Shown one piece after another: positions 32,354 through 43,763 of a stretch of DNA of 64,000 bases; position 1 is the stretch's first letter, and the number at the start of each line of letters is the position of its first letter. Location of the stretch: assembly GCA_963575645.1 (NCBI GenBank), contig OY754469.1, positions 36,972,753 to 37,036,752 on the forward strand, in the 5' to 3' direction. The position numbers and the translations under genes are program-made. Below the pieces are notes generated by a model. That model saw only the letters and a program-made list of their open reading frames with translations, had not been told where the DNA came from and made no database searches. This stretch comes from Xanthostigma xanthostigma (taxonomy: Eukaryota > Arthropoda > Insecta > Raphidioptera > Raphidiidae).

Positions 32354-34597
32354 GTTTACTTTGATACCATTAAAGTTAATAAAATAATGTTAAATGTATT
32401 GATAGAACAGAGTAAGTACTATACACTACCTAAACTAATATTTATATATACAGTTGTTTAAAATAAATAAAATAAAAAAGATGTTATAGCAAGATGTCTT
32501 CCTGAAATGAACAAAGGCTATTCATTCAGATTGTAAAAAATGGTTGTAAGTTCGAAAAAATGAAAAATGTTCTAAAATTTCAAGGTAGAGCACATGCAGA
32601 AAATTGGTGCAAACTTTAGATTTTTTTTACACGTAAATAACGAGATTGAAAACATTTCCGGTTTTCCACGAATTAATTGGGGTAAATGTCGTATAATTTT
32701 TGGCCAAAAATTAAAACACCAAATTTAAAAAACACCGGTAACTAGATGAATAAAAAAACTCTACATATCACCATTTTTTTGCGAGTTGGAGGTTACAAAA
32801 GTCTACTTTGTTTAACGGATCACACAAAAGATATCTATATTTCAAGTTTAATTTTGCATTTTAAAAATGGAATGCTAACAATCTTCTGACAAAAATGTTA
32901 TATTTAAATATGAAAAATGAACAGACTTCCAGAGTGAGCAAGAAAACAATTTATTTTCCCCGAATTATAGATTTAATTTGTTGAATAATTTTCAATTACC
33001 GACCGTATTTTCAACGTCACGATAAAATTTAAGGTCTTCTAACGAGGAAATTGCCTTAAAACGCTTTCAATTTTCCCTCTCGCGTTTCTTTGAGATGACG
33101 CGAAGATTAAAGGAAGGTGAAAATATCGTTTGTAAAGTACACCATTGCAGTGGCGTACATTTTTAAATTTTCAACTCTAAAACCAAAATTTTTGAAGTGT
33201 GAAATAAGTAGTGAATAATTTTAAACGACTTGTTAGTGTTCCAAAGCGGAACGCTATGGAAACACTTCCGTCCGTCCGTCTGTCACAGGCGATTTTCCCT
33301 GAAACTATTTGACGTAAAAAAATGAAATTTAGCATAGAGATAGAGTGTGGTAGCCCAAATACAGACGTGAGGTATAAATAGTTGAATTTTGATTTTGGGG
33401 GTTACTTTCAGGGAGTAAATTAAGAAATGGAAAAAATCATTTTTCAACGTCATCGTGTAGGGTGTCAAATGAAAGCACGAATTTAACAAAATATATGTAA
33501 AATCTTTCGTAATATTTCGCAAATTGCATTTTGAAATAATTTTGCAACTCACTTATTCCACAGGATTTTTTAAAAATTAGGGGGGAAAACAACGTTTCAG
33601 TTATTCTTATAAAATATGTCAAATAATTAATTTTACTTAAAATTGTGACAGACCTATACCTAATTGTATCTACAATTTTCTGCACAAATCACTCAAATCG
33701 TTCTCAATTTAAAAATGTTATCAAGCTTGAAACTTAATCAAACTTTTAAAATGATCGATTTTTTTGCACCTGATTTAAATATGCTCGCGCCATTAATTTT
33801 GTAATTTTTAGAACTAAGTTAAGAGAAAAAAAGAGACTTTTCTAATTATGATAGGTTCTAGTGGCAACTCCAAAAATAACAGTTGGGTCTTAATATATTA
33901 TGAGGCAACGGTTCACCTGAACGGGACACCTCTGACGAAGAGTATATCGTTTATGTGAAACTTGTAATGCCGCGGGCCACGCAATCGATTTTCGTTCAGA
34001 ATCTCTATTTGCAGCGGAAAATAAGAATAATCTTCTTGTAATGAAAACACCTGCTGATTTTAATAAGTGTGTTCCAGAGAAGAACTTGGTACGGACGGAC
34101 GGACATGAAAGAATACAGACATAAAATATCCTGGCATTAATTTCGTTTCGTTTTACGCCTGCCACGAAAGATTTTCAATAAATTATGTTAAAAGTAATAC
34201 GCGATATTTAATATAAGCGGTTTGAACTCATAAAATAATCATATTTTTGTGAGGATATCACTACCGCAGTTAGATGGGCCTGGTGTCAATACGAATTTTT
34301 AATTTCTTATTTTATGCATATTTTTTTAATATGAAACATGCAACAATTATTAAAATAAAAATATTGGTCAAAAATGATTATGCTAAAAATTTTGACTCAA
34401 ATCTTTGTATTTTTATTATTTCTTGTTAATATATGTGGTGTGAGAAAAATTGGTCGACAATTTTATTCATTTGAAATTTTGACTCAAGTTATAAGCTAAA
34501 AACCATTTTTTTTTGACCCCGCCTTTTTAGAAAATCTGCGCTGATACAATAATTATATTCAGAATTTAATATGGTTTAATTTTTGTAACAATGTTTA
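32354..34597. other. Intron, no gene or clear element
   Basis: (CCGT)n-type short runs at 33263 and 34095 ('tccgtccgtccgtc', 'cggacggacggac'). Open frames at 33283-33552, 33437-33685 and 33890-34165 (minus) show no family features. Confidence 0.5.
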
Positions 34598-35125
34598 TTT
34601 CTATAAAAGACCCTATGCGATTTGCTTCAGGGTGAAATTCGAAAATGGTTTTTTTATATAGTTTAAAAGGTCACTAAGAAAAAGTGTCCATGGGCGCATA
34701 ACCTAAAAACCAATAGATTTTTGGCTACAGATATGTTTAGCGAGATTTTACATCTCGGGAAATCCATTGAATTCACAAACATGTTCCATGTTCAACTTTT
34801 GTGCTTTTTTTACAAAATAGAAATGTGGTCAAAAACTATTAAATGCTGGAAGGTGTCAGCCTGTATAAAATAATAATGTCTTATTCGGAGTCAGCGCACT
34901 CGAAAACTTATTTCTAGAGCTTAGAATTTTTTAAGATTGGGAATTCAATGGATTTCCATATATCTAAAATCTAGCTAAACATATCTGTAGCTAATAATCT
35001 ATTGGTTTTTAGGCTATGCGCCCATGGAACTTGTCCTTAGTGACCGTTAAACTATAAAATAAAGCCATTTTCGATCAATTTAACCGAGAACCAAATCCCA
35101 TAAGGTTTGTGCGGGGTCCTTTAAT
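34598..35125. repeat. Inverted repeat with ~190-bp arms
   Basis: 'aaaaccaatagatttttggc' + 'tacagatatgtttag' on the left is matched inverted at about 34975-35015. 'catgggcgcataacc' / 'ggctatgcgcccatgg' and 'ggaaatccattgaattc' / inverted also pair. 'aaaggaccccgcac' at the outer right recurs near 58108. Confidence 0.8.
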
Positions 35126-35510
35126 AATTTCCACGAAAACCGAAAAAGGCTAGAAAAAATGATTTCCGATTAAAAAAATATCAAGATTCTAACCAAATTT
35201 CTATTGACTGCTATACACATTTAGGGAATGAATAAGATTTAAAATTTAGATGTCTAGCATTTTTAATAACGATCATTATTTTTAATAATAAATTGATAAT
35301 CCGACTAAAAATAATTTATACCAATACAAACTAATATTCCATCAGCGTTTTTTTAAATAATAAATTTAAAAATCAATTAACGTTTCATAACTACCTCTCT
35401 TATAGTTTAGAACATAAAAACTGGGAATTTGTAATTCGTGGAACCAGTGGCATCAATTCGCGTTCGGCTATTTTTCAAGGAGTAAATTGAAATTAGTTGT
35501 AAGGACTCAC

Positions 35511-35661
35511 CAAGGAGTATTGCATGTGTGCGTGAGCGTGAGATATCTGGCACCCAGTTGATAAAACATCCGCAAAACGGCCAGGCTGTTGCCGATTGCG
35601 TGACCGCCCTCGACGCCGATCAAGCTGGCCAGGCGACCATCTTCGTGTGCTCGTTCGATAC
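35511..35661 (-). CDS. Membrane dipeptidase, internal exon (second visible)
   Basis: A 151-nt exon with acceptor 'ttattttttcacag' and donor 'gtgagt'. With one base from the upstream exon it reads [50 protein letters not shown] and two bases of the Trp codon. In M19 dipeptidases the Glu of GVEGGH bridges the two active-site zinc ions, and the YLTLTH-x-CNTPW block is a family hallmark, so identification is secure. Phases (in 1, out 2) agree with both neighbours. All residues expected for activity in this segment are intact, so the gene looks functional. Insect genomes carry several paralogues, so no gene symbol is given. Confidence 0.95.
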
Positions 35662-37019
35662 CTGTGAAAAAATAAGATTATTATATTAAATATTATTTAG
35701 CTGTTTTAGTTTTACAAGTAGAAAATAGGGAAACAATCTTTCAGAAGAAATTTTATGAAAACCTCCAAAACAAAGCGTGAAATTCTGAAAAAAAGTCCAA
35801 TAACTAAGTTCTAAAATGTTTTAGTTATCATCCATAAGGTCTCAGGGATTATTTCAAAATTTATACTCGGTTATTCTTAATGTAGAATGATAATTTTATA
35901 AGCATTTAATTCTATCTAATAATTATTAGCTTACAATGAATTTAGATATACTTCATTATCTTATCCAATATAGCTACCTTTAATTAGTATTTGTTAGACA
36001 CTGTCTGTATCAATAAATGAGTTTCACTTAACAATAAACACCATTGTTACTACACAACAATATTACACTTAGAAATGAATATTCAAAAAAAACACTGGGA
36101 CACAACTAAATCAATTCAAAGGACTGACAAATTCTGCTCAGTTGTATACGATATTTCCAATGACATTGACCGACGTTACGTAAGTTGCATTTTATTTAAT
36201 GTTATTAAGTTGTTAGGTAAAACCAGTGGCGGCGTTGATATGTTTTTATTTTAGAACATTGCTTGTTTTGAATGTTTTAAATTTGACATAATAAAAAATT
36301 AAGAATATTTTTCTAAAGTTGAAAACAAATATAAATTTATGTTAAGCTTTATTTACTAATATTAAAAATAATTTTTGAGTTTTGAAAAGTCAGAAATTCT
36401 GACGAAACATAAGCAATAATAAACGAAAAGAATTATATGTGTCCGCATTCCCATTGTTCATAATTATTTAAAATAAATATTACAGACGTTAAAATGGAAA
36501 ACATTGCTTGTCAATATAATTAATGTTGTGTAGAAAAAAAACCAAACCCTCATTATGTAAAAAAAAATTGGTAGTCTGTAAAGTCGGTTTACGGACGATA
36601 GTTTTTCGTGATAACGTATTCCGTAATACATAACCTAAATTTATATAATAATTATAATAATTCGAATCTATGATATTGCATCTTTTGCTTCAAATTTAGG
36701 TTAATTTTATTTATTAAAATTACTTACCACCTATAATATAATTGTTTTTTTTAATTTTATTTCTTTCGTATTTATTTTAAGTCTCAAAGATTAATTGTCA
36801 TAATATTTTGAAAACAATTGTTTCACTGTTTATATAAAATTCCAAAACCTACTTACAATCTTTAAGTATTTTCATACGTCAAAAAATTGATTTTTATAAT
36901 GATAAAATTTGTATGAAAACGATTTTTTCGAGAGATGAGACCTAGCTAAAACGATTTTTTGCCCCCCAAAATCCCTTTTCAGTTAATTTCATCCAAATCG
37001 TTAGGGCCGTTTTCGAGAA
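35662..37019. other. Intron, mostly unassigned
   Basis: 36560-36620 ('ctgtaaagtcggtttacgga', 'gtgataacgtattccg') matches 59222-59280 inside a hAT element, showing a repeat shared with that element. Confidence 0.5.
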
Positions 37020-37165
37020 AAGCACGCACAGGGTCAGGCGGAACGTTAGGAACGCTAGGAACGTTAGGAACGTTACACTTTTTCGTGCATGCAGCCGGTG
37101 TTTTATCAATTTATAAGATTGGTGATTCATCAATTCATAAGACGTTATCACGTCAAAAAAAAACA
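37020..37165 (+). repeat. GGAACGTTA-rich repeat segment
   Basis: 'cacgcacagggtcaggcgga' followed by four GGAACG(T/C)TA words and 'cactttttcgtgcatgcagc' matches 59320-59470. 'ataagacgttatcacgtcaa' closes both copies. Probably the second half of the repeat that starts at 36560. Confidence 0.7.
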
Positions 37166-37821
37166 ACCTTGTTATGTACCAATAAATTATGCAAGATATC
37201 AAAACAAAACATGGCACATAAAATGTCTTTTCTACAGGCCAAAACAAAGTAAAAAAAAAAATTCTTTTTGTTTTTCTCGAATCTTTTTTTCAGCTCTCAA
37301 ATCATGTTAAGATTTGTAAATATCTTGCATAAATAATTGTTAGGAAATATTACGGTTATTTTTCTCCGTAGTTGGGTTTTAATTTTTTTTAACTTATTTT
37401 TCCGTTTACGTGGCCGGATTTAAGTTGTTGATTTTAATTTTTCTTTTTAAAAATTACAGTCTGGAGATATTGAGTCGTCACGAAATAATCTGGTAAACCG
37501 ATAATTATGAAGTTTCCTATTTATTTATTTTCTACTCTAAAAATTACAAAATTAATGGCGACAGAATTTTTGTAATATCTTTAAAACTAACAAACTTTAA
37601 AATTGACAATTCTCCGTGCGAGTGACGTCATTTGGGACAAGCGTCATATTTATAGTAACTAATAATATAGCAAGTCATGAAGGCAACAGGGAATTAATAG
37701 TTTGATAAAAAAAAACAAAGTAATGTCAATTAGGACGTGTGACATATCTAAATATACCATACTTTCATGACTTACTAAATTATACTTTTTTTTATTTTGA
37801 AAATAGTGCTTCAACTACTTA
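37166..37821. other. Intron, unassigned
   Basis: No feature recognised. Confidence 0.4.
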
Positions 37822-37941
37822 TGCCTGCAGTTCACCCGAGCGCGCTCGCCGAGAGATTAGGTAAAGCGAGCGTCTACGAATGTGTCTGTGTTCACACTCG
37901 GCGTGGCTCGGCTTCACTGTCCATTTAAACGGCGCAGTTAA

Positions 37942-38088
37942 ATGGATCTGGACGTTGTTTATGTTGCTGCTGTTGCAGCTTATTGTTCATATAGCTATTA
38001 CAAATATATTTATTTATATAATAAAAAAAAAAAAAAAAATCAAAAAGTCCTGGAAGCCAAGAAGATGGTGGATGTAGGCAATTTTTAG
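37942..38088 (+). pseudogene. Probable Harbinger transposase N-terminus
   Basis: ATG at 37942 opens MDLDVVYVAAVAAYCSYSYY, matching the short hydrophobic/aromatic leader typical of Harbinger transposases, followed by a lysine-rich stretch over an A16 homopolymer. In another frame downstream, KSWKPRRWWM and FLEDDFEMSP recall the conserved (R/K)WWV and F-x-x-x-x-RMSP blocks, so at least one frameshift has occurred, probably in the homopolymer. Confidence 0.5.
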
Positions 38089-38129
38089 AAGATGACTTCG
38101 AAATGTCGCCATAAGAGAATCTTTTTTTT

Positions 38130-38291
38130 TCAATTCTGAAATTGGCAATTGCAAAATTTCACTCATTCTGAGCCACGCGTCATTGTTCTTTTTTTTATCC
38201 TTATGCTGAGATGCATGGGATCCCTGATCACAGGCTCATTTTGGTAATGTTCTAACAGTTCAATTACTGTGTCATTGGTGCAGTCCGCCAT
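38130..38291 (-). pseudogene. MADF/Myb-like DNA-binding ORF of the Harbinger element, frameshifted
   Basis: From ATG at 38291 the frame reads MADCTNDTVIELLEHYQNEP then VIRDPMHLSIRIKKRTMTRG before a stop at 38163-38165. A single frame shift gives KDKKKNNDAWLRMSEILQLP, completing the MADF pattern (I-x-L(L/I)-x-x-Y...P-x-(L/I)-(W/R)DP...R-x-x-AWxxI). Harbinger elements encode such a helper protein convergently with the transposase, which is the arrangement seen here. Confidence 0.7.
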
Positions 38292-38394
38292 AATTTTTTT
38301 ATCATTAAAAGTTACACTTTAACCAACAAAAATGACAACTTAATAAGTACATTTAAATTCGCACGAGGCGACGAGTCTGTACACGGCCTATACA

Positions 38395-39390
38395 CTAGCA
38401 ATATTATTGCGCAATAATATTGCACAAAAAAATGAAACATCACTAGACTTTCAATATTATCGTGCAATCATATTGCACAAAAAATTGAAAATTTCAGGTG
38501 CGGCCCCTAGACTGACAATAATATTGCGCAATATTTTATATTGTACAATATTATTGCCAGTCTTTGAATGATATTGAAATATTGTACAATATATTGAGAA
38601 TATAAAAAACAGCCCCTAGACTGTCAATAATATTGCGCAATATTTTATATTGTGCAATATTATTGACAGTCTATGAATGGTATTGGAAGCATTGTACAAT
38701 ATATTGGGCATATCAAAATCGGTTTGATATTTATTGTGCAATCAAAAAAAAGTTACAGTCTGTGGTTAATATTTCACAATAATAACCGGTTGTAATTGAC
38801 AAACGCTGGATTGGATGAATAGCGATGGGTGTTCTTTTTCTCAATAGCGGGGGTTACCATTTTTAAAAGTTCATAAAATGTTGAAGCGTCCATTCGGAGA
38901 AAGTTGCACAAATCTTTTGGTTCGCTTATTTTCAGGTCACTTAGCAAATTTTCGTGGGTGTACCTATCTCTTTTTTATACCACTCTTTCATCCATTTACG
39001 CTTTTTCTTGGTGTTTTCTCGCAAGCATAAAGCCAGTGCGATGGCAACACAACTTGTTTCAACATCACTTAGCATGTTTACTGATCAGGACTTTTCAGAG
39101 ATAAATATTGTGCAATTTAATTCCAATTTTTGCCCAATATTATTGCGCAATAATATTTACAATCTAGGTTAAAACTCAGTGTTTGTACAATATTATTGTG
39201 TAATAATATAATAATAAATTTTATTGTGCAATATTAACCACAGACTGTAACTTTTTTAGATTGCACAATAAATATCAAACCGATTTTGATATACTCAATA
39301 TATTGCACAATGTTTCAATATCATTCACAGACTGTCAATAATATTGTGCAATCTAAAATATTGCTCAATAATATTGATAGTGTATAGGCC
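38395..39390 (-). mobile_element. Nested Harbinger-type element with ~370-bp AATATTATTGCGCAATA arms
   Basis: Ends GGCCTATACACTAGCAATAT and (inverted) GGCCTATACACTATCAATAT. Each arm is a chain of AT-palindromes of the form CAATATTATTG(C/T)GCAATA, with an internal ~115-bp duplication in the left arm ('cccctagactgNcaataata' at about 38504 and 38612). The unique centre (38780-39100) encodes a PIF/Harbinger transposase fragment on the minus strand. No 3-bp duplication is clear at its borders. Confidence 0.75.
38791..39075 (-). pseudogene. Harbinger transposase N-terminal region, frameshifted
   Basis: From 39075: MLSDVETSCVAIALALCLRE then KKKRKWMKEWYKKE, the basic/aromatic leader. A shift then gives YTHENLLSDLKISEPKDLCN, FLRMDASTFYELLKMVTPAI and EKKNTHRYS. 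The block (F/Y)-x-N-(F/Y)LRM-x-x-x-x-F-x-x-L(L/V)-x-x-(V/I)-x-P-x-I is diagnostic of PIF/Harbinger transposases upstream of the DDE core. The catalytic domain is gone. Confidence 0.85.
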
Positions 39391-39714
39391 GCTTTATACG
39401 GAGCGCTGGCGAGGTGAGACAGTGCGCTACGAGCTCAGGCGAGCGTTCCAAGTACACATTCGCGTTCGCTTAGTCTCGGTATCTTTCGGCGAATGTGTAC
39501 TGCAGGCATTAGGATTATACATAATGCATAACGAATAAATAAAACTATAGTTATCTATCTGTCCATCTTTTTTTGAAAAACAAAGAACTAGTTAGAAGTT
39601 GATACTTTCTCATTGTGCAAAATACGGCTTTCATTTGCAGAGGTTCGCTATTTAGCAACACTTGAATAAAAAGCATACATCGTTTCATAGAGTAGATAAG
39701 TTCACTAGCTAGAG

Positions 39715-40385
39715 CAGTGGTTCTCGAACTGTAACGTACACTCTTGCATGACTGTCGTCAAGTCACTGTTCTTCGAGAAAGAACTTTTTTTATTAAAAAT
39801 TGCAAAAAGAATATTATCAAATACCGGTTGTGATTGCCCTTGAAATTACGCCGCTACTGATCACTTTTCCGCAGATTCCACACCTATCTTCTCTAAACGG
39901 TACTACCTAAAGCAGGGGTGTCAGATTGATTTTTCTAAAGGGCCATTTATAAGATTTAGGATGTGTTAGCGGGCCGGACTATAAATTAAAAACTAAAACA
40001 CATACTAAATTAAAAATATCTTTATTTAGTTTAAATCAATTTTCATATAAAGGTAATAAAAACAAGGGTGTAGATATGGGGGAAGGTAAAGGGGGTAATT
40101 ACCCCTCCCCCCAGGATAATAATATAAAAAAACTGAAAATAATACAAGTAGATACCTGGCTAAAAAATAAAATTTAGAAATACTTTAATTTGTAAAATTA
40201 GATTGGGAATTAAAATTTTGCGTGACACATTCCTTCGTGAGTATTTTTGTGTGATATTATTAAAACTTAAAAAAATATTTTGCTTTACCCCCTCCCCCAG
40301 CCAAAAATATCTACGCCCTTGATGGACTAGGTATACCTTCGCGACGCAACCAGGACGTCTCGACGCACAATTTTGAAAACCGCTG
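39715..40385. mobile_element. hAT element with 8-bp target duplication, containing other ends
   Basis: CAGTGGTTCTCGAACTGT at left, CAGCGGTTTTCAAAATTG (inverted) at right. Flanks AGCTAGAG (39707-39714) and AGCTAAAG (40386-40393). A second hAT-like terminus, CAGGGGTGTCAGATTG, starts at 39913, and the element at 40063-40321 lies inside. Confidence 0.75.
40063..40321. mobile_element. Nested MITE with CAAGGGTGTAGATAT ends
   Basis: CAAGGGTGTAGATATGGGGG and (inverted) CAAGGGCGTAGATATTTTTG, with C-rich blocks (cccctccccc, ccccctcccccag) next to both ends. No matching target duplication found. Confidence 0.7.
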
Positions 40386-41249
40386 AGCTAAAGTGACAAT
40401 GTATTGTATCTAAAAGATCTATTAGCAATGATAATGAATAGCTGTGCCATTTAGACAGGCAGTTTTAAATTATCGAAGTGCATTTAGATGCTTTCTTTGT
40501 TTGCCGAGTTTATCAACTATAAAGTTTTTCTAGTCGGATAGTTTCTGCTTCGACTCATTTATCTCACTTTTTACCATGTAGAGTCCTCAAATGCGACCAG
40601 TTCTGGAGATCATTTACTTCAGATTTCATGAATGGCATATTTTTAAGGGTGCCCTGTAGTAATTTCATTGCCGAAAGTAGGCTATTTAGAACCTGATAAA
40701 TCGCAAGAATTTTTAAAAAAATTCAGAAGTATTTCAGAGCTTTCCCAAAAAAAAATCCGAAAACGGACAAGTAAAAATAATGACAAAATAAAACTAGAGC
40801 AGACTCTTCAAAGATTAATCACTACAAAAAAGAATTTAGCCAAATGAATTATAATTAAAAGCAATTTTTGTTAACGCACGTGTCAAAATTAACCAAGGCA
40901 TGCTTGTCAGCTACCTAACTAATTTATTTTTGACAGTTATTCAGTACAAAAGAATAGCTGATTTTTTTTCAAAATATTTCCGAAACTAGAAACTATAACA
41001 CCCTCTAGAAGTCATCGTGTAAATCTAATAAATCTTTTGACATATGCTATACTTTTATACTCCATGGGTAACAGATTCTTCAGCTTGGGAGTAAGGAAGC
41101 AATGTGTTTATCGCCAAAGGTCTTCGAAATTTTTTGAAATGGTTGACTGGGTTTATAAATTCTGGACTTCGATTCATACACATTCACACACAGAACTGTT
41201 ATAGCGTATATCCAAAACCCCAAAATATCTGAATAAGTCAGCGTAAAGA
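40386..41249. other. Intron, unassigned
   Basis: No feature recognised. Confidence 0.4.
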
Positions 41250-41345
41250 CAGTGCCGGATTAACCTATAAGCAAAGTAAGCATCTGCTTAGGGCATCACG
41301 TGACACGTCTCAGATGGGGCACCAAAAATAATAACTCAGAAATGA
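41250..41345 (+). mobile_element. hAT end fragment (family of 58841-59591)
   Basis: CAGTGCCGGATTAACCTATA and 'agcaaagtaagcatctgctt' match, inverted, the right end of the element at 58841-59591, as do 'tcacgtgacacgtctcag' and 'actcagaaatgaaa'. The partner terminus is missing. Confidence 0.7.
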
Positions 41346-42062
41346 AATGTATACCCAGCGTTGCCAGTTTTTTTTTTTGCCAAGTCGGGATTTTGGAACT
41401 CTTTGAGTGAAAAAAGCGCGATTCTTTCGTCGAAAGCGGGACATAGTAAAAAAACGTATATAATCAGAAGTTTTCAAATACCTATTTATTTTTTTATTTG
41501 GGGGTAAAAATTATTAAAATTTTGCGTACGTAATATTTGAATGGCCTCTAAGCATCTCCACAGCAGAGTTACAAAAATGCATTTTTTTAATGAGTTGCCT
41601 TACCTGAAATGAGTAATGAATTTAATTTCATTACTCATTATTGGCTTTGTAATGATGAATCAATAAATTTCCATAATATTTTTGTTTGGTAACGAATAAA
41701 GTATTTGCATTAGTTTTTACATTAAGATTTTTGCAACTCTGCTCCCCAAGCAGCAAGTCCATAGATATATTCTGTAGCGATTGCAATAAAATTGTTACTA
41801 GACGACTTAAAGTTCCAGGGACTCTAGATGTAGTGATGCACACACAAGTAGGTACTGTTAGCTCAGACAGAGATGTCGGCTTTCGAGCACCGATCAACAG
41901 CTGTTTTTACAATGTTTTATTGGGAAAGTTTCTAGAGCCTTCAAGCAAACATACATACATTGCACGTTCTAACTCGTACACGTTAGCTCAATAGTTCGAA
42001 GGCCTCGCGTTCACGGGATGACCGAAAACATTTTGACGATCGAATCTTTATCTATGGACCTA
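41346..42062. other. Intron, unassigned
   Basis: A 102-codon plus-strand frame at 41686-41994 and an 88-codon minus frame overlap each other. Neither shows a recognised motif, and the pair of opposing frames suggests chance. Confidence 0.35.
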
Positions 42063-42205
42063 GGTTATTAGGTACAGAGGTGATCTCGTTGCGTTGGACG
42101 TCATCCTGTGGACTGTAAATTGATATTATGTGGTTGATAAAAATATGAACAGTCTTCCAGTTGACGTCATTCATCAATGAGATGATCTGTGTATCTAACG
42201 ACCAT
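42063..42205. repeat. Short inverted repeat
   Basis: 'ttaggtacagaggtgatctc' faces 'gagatgatctgtgtatctaa'; 'ggacgtcatcctgt' faces 'gttgacgtcattc'. Ends resemble 14664-14716. Confidence 0.6.
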
Positions 42206-42222
42206 GATTATGACTATGGGCT

Positions 42223-42345
42223 AGTGATGCGACACGAGCCATGTTTTACTCGAGTGACTCGGTACTACAGTAAAAATAAATTTTATTCGAGTCCGCTTAC
42301 ACTCGAGTAACCGAGTGGATTCGGAGAATTAATAGACGTATAATC
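42223..42345 (+). mobile_element. hAT-like end with reiterated ACTCGAGT
   Basis: TAGTGATGCGACACGAGCC resembles the terminus of the hAT at 47649. It is followed by five or so copies of (A/T)ACTCGAGT or close variants. The right end is absent, probably cut by the neighbouring insertion at 42368. Confidence 0.55.
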
Positions 42346-42367
42346 ATCCTTCCTTACATGGAATAGT

Positions 42368-42866
42368 AAATTGTGCGACTAGTGAGAAGGAGAAGATTCC
42401 ATGAGCGTGAAATTTGCCGCACGAGCGTAGCGAGTGCGGTAACACGCGAGTGGAATATTCTCCTTCGATCAACACATAATACTTTATTCAACTAGCACGA
42501 GTAATATGTAATCGGGGCCCTGATAAAAGAAGAAGAAATAATAAATCACTTCATTGATTCACGTACCCACCGCTCTCGATGCACACAAGATGGCCCTGAC
42601 TTTCGCTGAATTGCGACGCTGTTTTCATATATACAAATCGCTACCGCGTTCCTGTTGGTCCAGAAACTATGCAGTGATAAGATTACCGTACAGTTTCGGC
42701 TCGCTACCGCGTTCCTATTGGTCTAGAAACTATACAGTCATATATTATCGTACAGTTTCGGCTCATTATTTGCACTCGACGCGTTAACATGAAGTAATTT
42801 ATTATTTCTTCCGAATTTAGCAGGGCCCCGAGATTATATATTACTCACGCGTGTTGTTTAAAATTA
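42368..42866 (-). mobile_element. TIR element plus palindrome, copy 2
   Basis: Inverted relative to 10171-10620, palindrome first (42368-42482) and the ~75-bp TIRs around 42483-42560 and 42790-42866. The centre has two tandem 63-bp units starting 'tcgctaccgcgttcct'; copy 1 has only one. Confidence 0.8.
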
Positions 42867-42950
42867 ATTACCTAATCTTAAGAAGTCATTTTATTTTTCT
42901 TTCTTAATTGATTAAATAAATGAATAATAAATGTTTAATTTTATTTCATA

Positions 42951-43110
42951 CTAGCAGTCCCGCCCAGTTTCACCCGGTTGCAAAAGAACGAATAGGGGGA
43001 GGGACATGATTACGCACATTCATCTTAGTTTACCGAGATAAATGTTGTGTCCAAATTTCATAATGATCGGAGTCAGTAGACTTAAATTTCGATCATCTGT
43101 ATATAAATTG
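42951..43110 (-). mobile_element. Helitron 3' end (inverted)
   Basis: Reading the minus strand, 'catcttagtttaccgagata'-type sequence, CCGGGTGAAACTGGG stem-loop and CTAG before T reproduce the end of the Helitron at 21294-23009. The 5' border is not identifiable. Confidence 0.75.
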
Positions 43111-43763
43111 TGCACACAGTTATAGATATACATGTCTGCGTATACAGAGCTTTATAGCTCCAAGGCTGTAGATTGTAGCTCTTCTTCGAACATGTTGTAA
43201 TAAATTGTTTTTATTGATAATTTTTCTTCAAACAACAACTTGTAAATTTACACGTGCTATATGTAATAAATTATGTGAAAAATTGTCTATTTCAAAACGA
43301 AGCCGATAAAGAAGAACGTTTCTTACAGCAATGAAATAGTTCAACGCGTGCTACCTTCTAGTTTTGGAGAACGAACTATTTATGAGTTACTACTGTAGCT
43401 CAAGTTTTTCGACACAAATCTCTGCTACAATAGTTACGGAAATTTGTGATGAAAAGAAAGTTTGTGGTGGGGAGTTCGAACATTTTTTGCATGCTCTTAG
43501 TCTATCGTATAGCACTCAAACACTCCTTGATCAGCTGTCAAAATTTTTTGAGATTATATGTGACTGTATATGTTTCTTTATAAAGTAAAACTTCTTCAGC
43601 CATGGTACAGTGAAATGGATTCAATAACGAGTCAGAGGAAACGCTGCAACGTTTGTGTGTATATAGTACAACACAAAACTGATATTTTGTAGACTTCTGT
43701 AGTGTGTAGTGTAAATCACACGGTCGCATTAATTGCGGAAGAAAAACAGTACGAAAATTGTTG
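43111..43763. other. Intron, unassigned
   Basis: 43582-43594 resembles the GAAGTRAAACTTC motif. No gene recognised. Confidence 0.4.

Larger units (their letters stand above)
37822..39508 (+). mobile_element. PIF/Harbinger element with TTA target duplication
   Basis: TTA at 37819-37821 and 39509-39511. Ends TGCCTGCAGTTCAC and (inverted) TGCCTGCAGTACAC. A 3-bp TWA duplication is the PIF/Harbinger hallmark. Both genes of that superfamily leave traces: a transposase N-terminus on plus and a MADF/Myb-like protein on minus. A second Harbinger-type element is inserted at 38395-39390. Confidence 0.8.

Noticed and set aside
41686..41994. 102-codon plus-strand open frame
   Set aside because: No recognisable domain and an overlapping antisense frame of similar length; probably chance.
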